The notes below the pieces were generated by a model. It made no database searches. It saw nothing but the letters and a program-made list of their open reading frames with translations, and was not told where the DNA came from. Below are positions 1-11,200 of a stretch of DNA of 38,317 nt, piece after piece. Source of the DNA: CBDCLY01 sp965218715 (GTDB taxonomy: Bacteria > Bacteroidota > Bacteroidia > Flavobacteriales_E > Vicingaceae); the NCBI GenBank assembly GCA_965218715.1, contig CBDCLY010000024.1, positions 1 to 38,317 on the forward strand, given 5' to 3'. Position numbers and translations under genes: made by a program. How positions within the stretch are numbered: position 1 is the stretch's first letter; each line of letters opens with the position of its first letter.

Positions 1-36
1 ATTTAATCGATAAAAAGATAAGTGATCAAAATTGGT

Positions 37-849
37 ATGAATAGACTGATTCTCGTTTTTTTAATTGCAATGGTTGCCTTTTCTTGTAAAAATTCAGAAA
101 GGGCAAAAAGAAAACCCATAGAAGGTAGAAAAGCGGCCTACCTTTTAAATCAATTAAAAAGTAATGAGTTGGATTTTAAATCGTTGAAAACGAAAGCTGC
201 CTTTTCCATGATTCAAGCAGGCAAGAAAACCAATTTTAAAGCCAGCATTAGGATGAGGAAAGACAGTGCAATTTGGCTTTCCATTACTCCTGCCCTTGGA
301 ATAGAAATGGCTCGAGTTTTAATTACACGGGATAGCGTTAAGGTAATTAATAGAATTAAAAAAGAGTTTTTTATTGGAGATTTTGAATACATTAACCAAA
401 AATTCAATGTTGCGCTAGATTATGACGACATTCAGGCGGTAATGCTAGGAAATTCCATTGCTTTTGAAGAGGATGAAAAGCTGAAATTTAGAATCGACAA
501 TGAAATGTATTACCTTGGGAACCTGAAGAAAAGAAAAGCAAGAAAAGCAGAAGAAAAACCCCAGAAAGTGGAGCGGAAAAAAGAAGAAGTGATAAGTTTA
601 TGGCTGGATGCAAATAACTTTAAGATTCGGAAGTTTTTATTATCCGATTTAACCGCGGAACGATTCATTCGTGGTAATTATAGCAATTATCTAAACCTTA
701 ATGATCAATTAATTCCTCAGACTATAAAATTTGATATTCAATCTAAGGAACCTAGCGAATTATCCATTGAATATTCAAAGTTATCTTTGGAAGAAAAAGT
801 AAGTTTCCCATTTAACATCTCTTCAAAGTATGTGCAAATACATTTTTAG
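37..849 (+). CDS. DUF4292 family lipoprotein
   Basis: Encodes about 270 residues and begins with a classic lipoprotein signal: Met-Asn-Arg, a hydrophobic stretch, then Ser-Cys at residues 16-17. An in-frame GTG at 22 would add five residues, but the ATG at 37 places the signal peptide better. The body looks like the DUF4292 family of Bacteroidota, a LolA/LppX-like fold thought to handle outer-membrane lipids or lipoproteins. A lysine/glutamate-rich insert lies near residues 165-190. The last 20 bases overlap the start of the envC-like gene, so the two are probably translationally coupled. DUF4292 next to an EnvC-type protein is a recurring pair in this phylum. The family call is by sequence look and synteny; the biochemical role is unknown. 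Confidence 0.8.
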   Translation: MNRLILVFLIAMVAFSCKNSERAKRKPIEGRKAAYLLNQLKSNELDFKSLKTKAAFSMIQAGKKTNFKASIRMRKDSAIWLSITPALGIEMARVLITRDSVKVINRIKKEFFIGDFEYINQKFNVALDYDDIQAVMLGNSIAFEEDEKLKFRIDNEMYYLGNLKKRKARKAEEKPQKVERKKEEVISLWLDANNFKIRKFLLSDLTAERFIRGNYSNYLNLNDQLIPQTIKFDIQSKEPSELSIEYSKLSLEEKVSFPFNISSKYVQIHF

Positions 850-2053
850 AGGCCTTTTGCTCATTTTACTCTTTAGCTTCTCCCCGGCTAATAACTTGTT
901 TGGGCAATCCAAAAAAGAGCTACAATTGAAGAAAAGAAAACTTCAAAAGGAAATCAATTACACCAATTCTTTACTTAAAGAAACTGAGAAATCTAAAAAA
1001 ACCTCCCTCAATCAACTTCGGCAATTAAATAAAAAAATCAGCATTCGTGAACAGTTAATAACTGCTATGGAAATGGAGGTGCAGCTGTTTGAGGATAGCA
1101 TTCAGAAACAACAACACTTTATCGACAGTTTGCAAATTGAGGTAGATACCCTGAAAATCGAGTATGCTGAAATGATCAAGCGCGCCTATAAAAATAAAAA
1201 CGCCTATCAAAGGCTAATGTTTCTGTTTTCAGCAGATGATTTTAACCAAGCATATAAGCGCTTGAAGTACTTTCAACAATATGCAGCTTACAGAGAATTA
1301 CAAGCAGATAGGATCGTTTCTACTCAAGACTCTTTAGATGCAAACTTGCAATTATTGGAAGCCATTCGAAATAGCAAAGAGGGCCTGCTGAAGGCGAAGT
1401 TGAACGAACGAAATGTTCTTTCAAGTGAAAAATCGAAAAAACAAGAAGTTGTGAATTCTTTGAAGGGAAAAGAAAAACAACTCAAAAAAGATTTGAAGTC
1501 CAAGCAAGCTGCGGCTAAGAAGATTCAAAATGCCATTGCCAAAATCATAGAGGACGAAATTAGACGAGCAAGAGAGGCTGCTAAAAAGGCTGGAAAATCT
1601 TCGAAAGGATTTCCAATGACTCCGGAAGCCATAGAATTGTCAAACTCTTTTGCTGCAAATAAAGGCAAACTTCCCTGGCCCGTGGGCGAAGGAGTAATCA
1701 CTGGAAAATTTGGAGAACATCCACACCCTAGTTTGAAGAATGTTAAGGTGCAAAACAATGGCATCGATATTTCCACTAAAAAAGGAAACATGGGTAGGGC
1801 AATATTTGATGGCACCGTTAGCAGAGTCCTTATAATTCCAGGAGAAGGAAAAGTAGTTATGATAAGGCACGGAGAATATTTTAGCGTTTATCACTACTTC
1901 AAAGAGGTTTTTGTTAGCGCAGGAGATGTCGTGACTACCAAACAAAACCTTGGTATATTGCTCGATAATCAAGAAGCAACTTCCAACATGCATTTAGAAA
2001 TTTGGAAAACAACAACCAAACTAAATCCTGCCTCCTGGATATTCAATAAATAA
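830..2053 (+). CDS. EnvC-like murein hydrolase activator (degenerate M23/LytM domain)
   Basis: Encodes 407 residues: a signal peptide (about 1-26, ending in a Gly-Gln region), a long charged coiled coil (about 27-255), and a C-terminal LytM/M23 domain (about 285-405). The zinc ligands of active M23 peptidases look lost. The usual His-x-x-x-Asp is replaced by an Asn in 'NNGIDIS', the middle segment reads 'HGEYFSVYHYF', and the last motif is 'MHLEIW' rather than His-x-His. In E. coli EnvC the LytM domain is also non-catalytic and switches on amidases through the coiled coil, so a role in activating a septal amidase in the periplasm is likely. The start overlaps the preceding lipoprotein gene by 20 bases. 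The downstream 184 bases hold a promoter, so this pair is a separate transcription unit from the giant fibre operon. Confidence 0.85.
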   Translation: MCKYIFRGLLLILLFSFSPANNLFGQSKKELQLKKRKLQKEINYTNSLLKETEKSKKTSLNQLRQLNKKISIREQLITAMEMEVQLFEDSIQKQQHFIDSLQIEVDTLKIEYAEMIKRAYKNKNAYQRLMFLFSADDFNQAYKRLKYFQQYAAYRELQADRIVSTQDSLDANLQLLEAIRNSKEGLLKAKLNERNVLSSEKSKKQEVVNSLKGKEKQLKKDLKSKQAAAKKIQNAIAKIIEDEIRRAREAAKKAGKSSKGFPMTPEAIELSNSFAANKGKLPWPVGEGVITGKFGEHPHPSLKNVKVQNNGIDISTKKGNMGRAIFDGTVSRVLIIPGEGKVVMIRHGEYFSVYHYFKEVFVSAGDVVTTKQNLGILLDNQEATSNMHLEIWKTTTKLNPASWIFNK

Positions 2054-2149
2054 GTTTGAAATCTGGGTGAATATTGAGCAATTATTTGCTTAAAAAAGCC
2101 ACCCTATAATTTTCTCCATAGGGCTTGCCTCTATTAAGATTCATTCCAA

Positions 2150-2179
2150 TTGTTCAACGCTAGAAAAAGCGTAAATTTA
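2150..2179 (+). promoter_or_regulatory. Candidate Bacteroidota-type promoter of the giant fibre operon
   Basis: TTG at 2150-2152 is followed after 19 bases by TAAATTTA at 2172-2179, which matches the TAnnTTTG -7 consensus at all but the last base. The -7 box sits inside a perfect 10-bp palindrome (2171-2180). Transcription would start near 2186 and leave a leader of about 50 bases before the ATG at 2238. It is the only good match in the gap between envC and the giant gene. The call rests on motif and spacing alone. Confidence 0.42.
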
Positions 2180-2237
2180 CGGCAACCAAAATCCATCACG
2201 GGCGTATACCCATTTTTGGTACCAACAAAAGAACGTT

Positions 2238-5200
2238 ATGACGAATTGGAAATTTCTACCTATTTCCTGGATATTGCTATGCGCATTAGTAATCCTATCC
2301 AGTGTAAATCTTATTGCCCAATCCCCCCAAGGGATTAATTATCAGGCTGTTGCTAGAGATGGCAATGGAAATATGTTGGACCAAAGAATGATTGGTGTTC
2401 AATTTGGAATATTGCAAGGTAGTGCGACAGGTACCTTGGTGTATGAAGAAGAACACAGCATCAATACTGGGAGAACAGTTATAACCAATGATTTTGGATT
2501 GTTCAATCTTGTCATAGGTGAGGGTGGAAATACAGGATCAGGTACACTAAATAATTTCTCAGACATTGATTGGAGTACTGGAGATTATTACTTGAATGTA
2601 AAAATTGATGCAGGAAACAATTATGAAAATGTTGGCACCACTCAATTGATGTCTGTCCCCTATGCGCTTTTCGCAGCATCCTCTGGCGACAAATTAACCG
2701 CTGGCGACGGAATAGAAATCAATAACAACGTCATTTCTAATGCTGGTGATACTTCAAATTCAAATGAATTGATTAGCAGATTTGAGTTAATCAATGATAG
2801 TTTATTAATCATCGATGAGGGAAATTCTTCCGATACGGTAAGTTTTGGAGAACTCTTAAAAGCAGACTCCTTGGCATTTGATCGGCCTGCCAATGATGTC
2901 GTTAGCTTGGCAATTGTTGGAGGAAATCAGATTACCTTTTCAATAAGGGATGATGATTCGGATGCCAATAATGAACTTCAAAATCTATTTTTGAACGGTT
3001 CAGGTGATACATTAAAAATGACCATGGGTGGCGCAGGCATCGCACTTGCTGATCTTGGTTCAGAACAGCAAATTAGCCTAAGTAATGATACCATACAATT
3101 GAGTGGGGCAAGCTCTTCTTTTGTAGCACTGGCGCCACTTTTAGGAGTTGACTCTGTGTTTAAATTAAACGATACTTCCCTGGTTGTTCAGAACTTTGAA
3201 GGCAATAAAGATACCTTGATCTTCAATGGTAATTTAAGCGATACAAGTAGAACAAATGAGCTAATTGATTCAGCAAAAGTGAATGGAAATTCTTTGGAGA
3301 TTTACCAATTTGGAGGAGCCATAAGTGCAGACATCACTTCTTTGATAAATACCGACAATCAAAATTTAAGCTTAGTTGGAGATTCTATTGCAATTTCAAA
3401 TGGCACAGGTATAAACCTTCAAGGAATATTAGGGGTTGACTCAATTAAAAACTTCAATGATACAACACTACAAATTTTTAATGCAGACGGAAGTACTGAT
3501 TTCGTAAACCTTAAAGGAGCCGGTGTTGACACCAGCAACACCAATGAGTTAGTCGACACCATGTACTTTAGCAATTCTCACTTGTTTTATTCACAACAAG
3601 GTGAATTAGATTCTGTTGGATTAGATTCTGTAGCTAAATTTCAAAGAGCAATTCTTAGAGCTCAGATTGCTCAAAATAGGAACAACATCGATTCACTCGA
3701 TAAGTATTTTACAATTGATTCATCTCTTACCATTCAAAACAGAGATTCGATTGATGTCTTGGTGGGCTTGATTAATGCCGCTGACACGGATGAGCAGAAC
3801 TTGAGCATCAGTGGAGATACTTTATTTATTGAAAGAGGCGACAGTGTGAACCTGAATGTGTTCAGAGATACCGCTGCCATTAATGCCTTAACCCAGCGAG
3901 TGAACTCCGATAGTCTGAAACGCTTCTTGGGTGATAATAACCTGCAAGACGGATTAGATACTTTGAACAAATACTTCACAATAGACACTGCTTTAACGGT
4001 ACAAAACAGAGATTCGATCGATGTCTTGGTGGGCTTGATTAATGCCGCTGACACGGATGAGCAGAACTTGAGCATCAGTGGAGATACTTTATTTATTGAA
4101 AGAGGCGACAGTGTGAACCTGAATGTGTTTAGAGATACAGCAGCGATTGCCGCCTTAACCCAGCGAGTGAACTCCGATAGTCTGAAACGCTTCTTGGGTG
4201 ACAATAACCTGCAAGATGGCTTGGATACCTTGAACAAATACTTCACAATAGACACTGCTTTAACGGCACAAAACAGAGATTCGATTGATGTCTTGGTGGG
4301 CTTGATTAATGCCGCTGACACGGATGAGCAGAACTTGAGCATCAGTGGAGATACTTTATTCATCGAAAGAGGAGACAGTGTGAACCTGAATGTGTTTAGA
4401 GATACAGCAGCGATTGCCGCCTTAACCCAGCGAGTGAACTCCGATAGTCTGAAACGCTTCTTGGGTGACAATAACCTGCAAGATGGCTTGGATACCTTGA
4501 ACAAATACTTCACAATAGACACTGCTTTAACGGCACAAAACAGAGATTCGATTGATGTCTTGGTGGGCTTGATTAATGCCGCTGACACGGATGAGCAGAA
4601 CTTGAGCATCAGTGGAGATACTTTGTTCATCGAAAGAGGCGACAGTGTAAATCTGAATGTGTTCAGAGATACCGCTGCCATTAATGCCTTAACCCAGCGT
4701 GTGAACTCCGATAGTCTGAAACGCTTCTTGGGTGATAATAACCTGCAAGACGGATTAGATACTTTGAACAAATACTTCACAATAGACACTGCTTTAACGG
4801 TGCAAAACAGAGATTCAATTGATGTCTTGGTGAACATCATCAACAACTCTGATCGTCAGAACTTGAGCATCAACGGCGATACTTTATTCATCGAAAGAGG
4901 CGACAGTGTGAACCTGAATGTGTTCAGAGATACCGCTGCCATTAATGCCTTAACCCAGCGTGTGAACTCCGATAGTCTGAAACGCTTCTTGGGTGACAAT
5001 AACCTACAAGATGGCTTGGATACCTTGAACAAATACTTCACAATAGACACTGCTTTAACGGTACAAAACAGAGATTCAATTGATGTCTTGGTGGGCTTGA
5101 TTAATGCCGCTGACACGGATGAGCAGAACTTGAGCATCAGTGGAGATACTTTGTTCATCGAAAGAGGAGACAGTGTGAACCTGAATGTGTTCAGAGATAC

Positions 5201-8200
5201 CGCTGCCATTAATGCCTTAACCCAGCGTGTGAACTCCGATAGTCTGAAACGCTTCTTGGGTGATAATAACCTGCAAGACGGATTAGATACTTTGAACAAA
5301 TACTTCACAATAGACACTGCTTTAACGGTACAAAACAGAGATTCGATTGATGCCTTGGTGAACATCATCAACAACTCTGATCGTCAGAACTTGAGCATCA
5401 GTGGAGATACTTTATTTATTGAAAGAGGCGACAGTGTGAACCTGAATGTGTTCAGAGATACCGCTGCCATTAATGCCTTAACCCAGCGAGTAAATACCGA
5501 TAGTCTGAAACGCTTCTTGGGTGATAATAACCTGCAAGACGGATTAGATACTTTGAACAAATACTTCACAATAGACACTGCTTTAACGGTACAAAACAGA
5601 GATTCGATTGATGCCTTGGTGAACATCATCAACAACTCTGATCGTCAGAACTTGAGCATCAGTGGAGATACTTTATTTATTGAAAGAGGCGACAGTGTGA
5701 ACCTGAATGTGTTTAGAGATACAGCAGCAATTGCCGCCTTAACCCAGCGAGTAAATACCGATAGTCTGAAACGCTTCTTGGGTGATAATAACCTGCAAGA
5801 CGGATTAGATACTTTGAACAAATACTTCACAATAGACACTGCTTTAACGGTACAAAACAGAGATTCGATTGATGCCTTGGTGAACATCATCAACAACTCT
5901 GATCGTCAGAACTTGAGCATCAGTGGAGATACTTTATTTATTGAAAGAGGCGACAGTGTGAACCTGAATGTGTTCAGAGATACCGCTGCCATTAATGCCT
6001 TAACCCAGCGAGTAAATACCGATAGTCTGAAACGCTTCTTGGGCGACATGAATCTACAAGATGGCTTAGATACCTTGAACAAATACTTCACAATAGACAC
6101 TGCTTTAACGGCACAAAACAGAGATTCGATTGATGTCTTGGTGGGCTTGATTAATGCCGCTGACACGGATGAGCAGAACTTGAGCATCAGTGGAGATACT
6201 TTATTTATTGAAAGAGGCGACAGTGTGAACCTGAATGTGTTCAGAGATACCGCTGCCATTAATGCCTTAACCCAGCGAGTGAACTCCGATAGTCTGAAAC
6301 GCTTCTTGGGCGACATGAATCTACAAGATGGCTTGGATACCTTGAACAAATACTTCACAATAGACACTGCTTTAACGGCACAAAACAGAGATTCGATTGA
6401 TGTCTTGGTGGGCTTGATTAATGCCGCTGACACGGATGAGCAGAACTTGAGCATCAGTGGAGATACTTTATTCATCGAAAGAGGAGACAGTGTAAACCTG
6501 AATGTGTTTAGAGATACAGCAGCGATTGCCGCCTTAACCCAGCGAGTGAACTCCGATAGTCTGAAACGCTTCTTGGGTGATAATAACCTGCAAGACGGAT
6601 TAGATACTTTGAACAAATACTTCACAATAGACACTGCTTTAACGGTGCAAAACAGAGATTCAATTGATGTCTTGGTGGGCTTGATTAATGCCGCTGACAC
6701 GGATGAGCAGAACTTGAGCATCAGTGGAGATACTTTGTTCATCGAAAGAGGCGACAGTGTGAACCTGAATGTGTTTAGAGATACAGCAGCAATTGCCGCC
6801 TTAACCCAGCGTGTGAACTCCGATAGTCTGAAACGCTTCTTGGGTGATAATAACCTGCAAGACGGATTAGATACTTTGAACAAATACTTCACAATAGACA
6901 CTGCTTTAACGGTGCAAAACAGAGATTCGATTGATGTCTTGGTAGGATTGGTGAGTAACAACTTAGATTCAATTACTGCAGTACAAGGAAACATTGGAGA
7001 TACTGCAAGTACACTAAGAGGATTGATCAACAATTCAGATCGTCAGAGCTTAGCAGTAACAGCTGATTCGATTACCATTGAAAATGGAATGGGCGCTTAC
7101 ATTGGAGACATAAGAGATACTTTAACAGATCACAACACAAGGATCAACAACAATTTATCTGCAATAGGAGCTGAGGCAAATGCACGTCAATTAGCTGATG
7201 CTGGATTGAGTACACGAATCATCAATGATTCCACCTTAACCAAACAAAACACAGACTCTATTGATGTATTGGTAGGATTGGTGAGTAACAACTTAGATTC
7301 CATTACTGCAGTACAAGGAAACATAGGAGATACTGCAAGTACACTAAGAGGATTGATCAACAATTCAGATCGTCAGAACTTAGCAGTAACAGCTGATTCG
7401 ATTACCATTGAAAATGGAATGGGCGCCTACATTGGAGACATAAGAGATACTTTAACAGATCATAACACAAGGATCAACAACAATTTATCTGCAATAGGAG
7501 CTGAGGCAAATGCACGTCAATTAGCTGATGCTGGATTGAGTACACGAATCATCAATGATTCCACTTTAACCAAACAAAACACAGACTCTATTGATGTCTT
7601 GGTAGGATTGGTGAGTAACAACTTAGATTCAATTACTGCAGTACAAGGAAACATAGGAGATACTGCAAGTACACTAAGAGGATTGATCAACAATTCAGAT
7701 CGTCAGAACTTAGCAGTAACAGCTGATTCGATTACCATTGAAAATGGAATGGGCGCTTACATTGGAGACATAAGAGATACTTTAACAGATCATAACACAA
7801 GGATCAACAACAATTTATCTGCAATAGGAGCTGAGGCAAATGCACGTCAATTAGCTGATGCTGGATTGAGTACACGAATCATCAATGATTCCACCTTAAC
7901 CAAACAAAACACAGACTCTATTGATGTATTGGTAGGATTGGTGAGTAACAACTTAGATTCAATTACTGCAGTACAAGGAAACATTGGAGATACTGCGACA
8001 ACTTTAAGGGCTTTAATCAACGCAACTACAGATGATGATAATTGGGCTGATAATGGATCAACACCAAACATGGTGGAAACGAATTTCAACACAAGCATTG
8101 GCTCTGGAAATGTTTTCACCAATTTCATCCAAAATTCATTAAGTGCTGGTTCAAGCATTAATAATCAAGGAACGAATTCGAGTGGATTGGGTAATAATTT

Positions 8201-11200
8201 GAATATTTTAGGCGATTTATCTACCAATTTTGGATTTAGAAACTCATCTTCAGGAGCAAGAGCCCATACAATGGGAAGTTGGATTACCTCAACTGGCGAT
8301 GATGCCATAACCATTGGTGGTGGTGAGAATGCTGGGGCATTACTTTCCAATACATTGGACTCTACCATAATGTTTGGATATCGCTCTAATTTACCAACCA
8401 TGGTTATTCGTCCAGCAGAAGGAGCAGGAACAATTGGTGAAGTGGGGATAGGGACAAGTAATCCAGATTCTCTTTTAACTGTAAGTGGAGGCATACATGC
8501 CGAATACATTCGCTTATCAGGTGGTACCCCAACCATTGGTGATGTGCTTACAACGGATGCTTCAGGAAATGCTACTTGGCAGCCAAATCAGGGTGATAAC
8601 CTTGGAAAGCATGAATTGGACTCTAACCTAAAAATAAATGGGTTTTATTTATCAAATGATGGAGATAATGAAGGAATAAGAATTGATAATGACGGATTGG
8701 TTGGTATCGGTGCTGTTCCAAATTCAAACTCTAGTTTGTTTGTTCCTTCATTAAAGGACAAATCAATTTATTCTCAAAACTCTGGTTCATCTTCTAACAA
8801 AGTTGCAGTTTTTGGTGAAGTAACAGGTGGGGGAACTACAGCATATGCATTAGAAGGTGAGGCGACTTCAACAGCAACACAAAACTATGGTGTTCATGCT
8901 ATTGCGACTGGAGCAGGAGGAACGAATTATGGTGTATTTGGAAAAGCGATTAATGGAGGCAGTAACTATGCAGGTTATTTTGATGAAGGAAGGGTTTATG
9001 TTCGAGACAGTTTAGGGCTAAATACTCTCAATCCAAGATCAATTCTTGATGTAAATGGGAAAGCAATCATCAATGAATTGAGCATTAATAATGTCTACAG
9101 TTTCCCTACCGGTGATGGAATGCCAGACCAAATTCTGAAAACCGATGGCTTTGGTGTTTTAAGTTTTGTAAATGCATCATCTGTTTTTACTAATACCGAC
9201 AATCAAAACCTATCTATTGTTGGCGATTCCATTAAGATAGAAAATGCAACGGGAGCCTACATTGGTGACATCAGAGATTCATTAGCAAATAATTCTTCAA
9301 GAATCATTGCAGATAGTACAGCATTAGTAACACACATTGCAGCAGATGGCGATTTAAGTGCCAGCAATGAGATTCAAAACTTGTCGGTAACTTCAGATTC
9401 TATCCAAATTGCAGGCGCAACAGGCGCTTACATCGGAGACATTCGAGATTCATTGGCGAACAATTCTGCTAGAATTAGTGCAGATAGTGCTCAGATGAGA
9501 ACCAATCTTACAGATACGGCAGCCGTGTTAAGAGGATTAATTCCTGCGGCAAGCACCGACAATCAGGATCTTTCCGTTTCATCCGATTCCATTCAAATTG
9601 TTGGAGGAACAGGAGCTTACATTGGCGATATTCGAGATTCATTGGCAAATAATTCTTCAAGAATCATTGCAGATAGTACAGCATTAGTAACACACATTGC
9701 AGCAGATGGCGATTTAAGTGCCAGCAATGAGATTCAAAACTTGTCGGTAACTTCAGATTCTATCCAAATTGCAGGCGCAACAGGCGCTTACATCGGAGAC
9801 ATTCGAGATTCATTGGCGAACAATTCTGCTAGAATTAGTACAGATAGTGCTCAGATGAGAACCAATCTTACAGATACGGCAGCCGTGTTAAGAGGATTAA
9901 TTCCTGCGGCAAGCACCGACAATCAGGATCTTTCAGTTACATCCGATTCCATTCAAATCGTTGGAGGAACAGGGGCTTACATTGGCGATATCCGAGATTC
10001 ATTGGCAAATAATTCTTCAAGAATAAGTGCTGATAGCACATTGCTAATTACTCACTTGATGAACGATGGTGATTTAAGTGCCAGCAATGAGATTCAAGAC
10101 TTGTCTGTAACTTCAGATTCTATCCAAATTGCAGGAGCATCAGGAGCTTATATTGGCGACATTCGAGATTCATTGGCGAACAATTCTGCTAGAATTAGTG
10201 CAGATAGTGCTCAGATGAGAACCAATCTTACAGATACGGCAGCCGTGTTAAGAGGATTAATTCCTGCGGCAAGCACCGACAATCAGAATCTTTCCGTTTC
10301 ATCCGACTCCATTCAAATCGTTGGTGGAACAGGAGCTTACATTGGCGATATTCGAGATTCATTGGCCAACAACTCAGCAAGAATTAGTTTAGACAGTACC
10401 TTGTTAGTTACTCACTTAATGAACGATGGTGATTTAAGTGCCAGCAATGAGATTCAAGACTTGTCTGTAACTTCAGATTCTATCCAAATTGCAGGAGCAT
10501 CAGGCGCTTATATTGGCGACATTCGAGATTCATTGGCGAACAATTCAGCTAGAATTAGTGCAGATAGTGCTCAGATGAGAACCAATCTTACAGATACGGC
10601 AGCCGTGTTAAGAGGATTAATTCCTGCGGCAAGCACCGACAATCAGAATCTTTCCGTTTCATCCGACTCCATTCAAATCGTTGGTGGAACAGGAGCTTAC
10701 ATTGGCGATATTCGAGATTCATTGGCCAACAACTCAGCAAGAATCAGTTTAGACAGCACCTTGTTAATTACTCACTTAATGAACGATGGTGATTTAAGTG
10801 CCAGCAATGAGATTCAAGACTTGTCTGTAACTTCAGATTCTATCCAAATTGCAGGAGCAACAGGAGCTTATATTGGCGACATTCGAGATTCATTGGCGAA
10901 CAATTCAGCTAGAATTAGTGCAGACAGTACAAGACTAGTTGACACTGCTGCAGCAATTCGTGCAGATTTCCCTTCATTTACTGCAAACAGTTTAGATGCT
11001 GCATACGACCAAGGCGGAGCTGGTAATGGTAGAACAATTTTGGCTACAGATAGCGCAGTAAAAATTGCCGGTGAGGATGGGTTTATCGTTACTGGAACAT
11101 TTGGAAGTGGAGACGATGTAGAAGTTTCCGGTGCAGGTACCAGAATGTTCTTTAACCCCAAGAAAGCAGCGTTTAGAGCTGGAAGAGTAACAGGAACTGA

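Noticed and set aside
2102..2123. Hairpin after envC (CCCTAT with ATAGGG)
   Set aside because: Six base pairs with a 10-base loop and no T-run; too weak to call a terminator.
2150..2338. A 62-codon frame ahead of the giant gene
   Set aside because: It overlaps the promoter and the signal-peptide region of the giant gene in another frame and shows no protein features.
3734..7033. Minus-strand open frames of 83 to 375 codons inside the giant gene
   Set aside because: They mirror the repeat units of the plus-strand gene and repeat with the same period; they are frame shadows.
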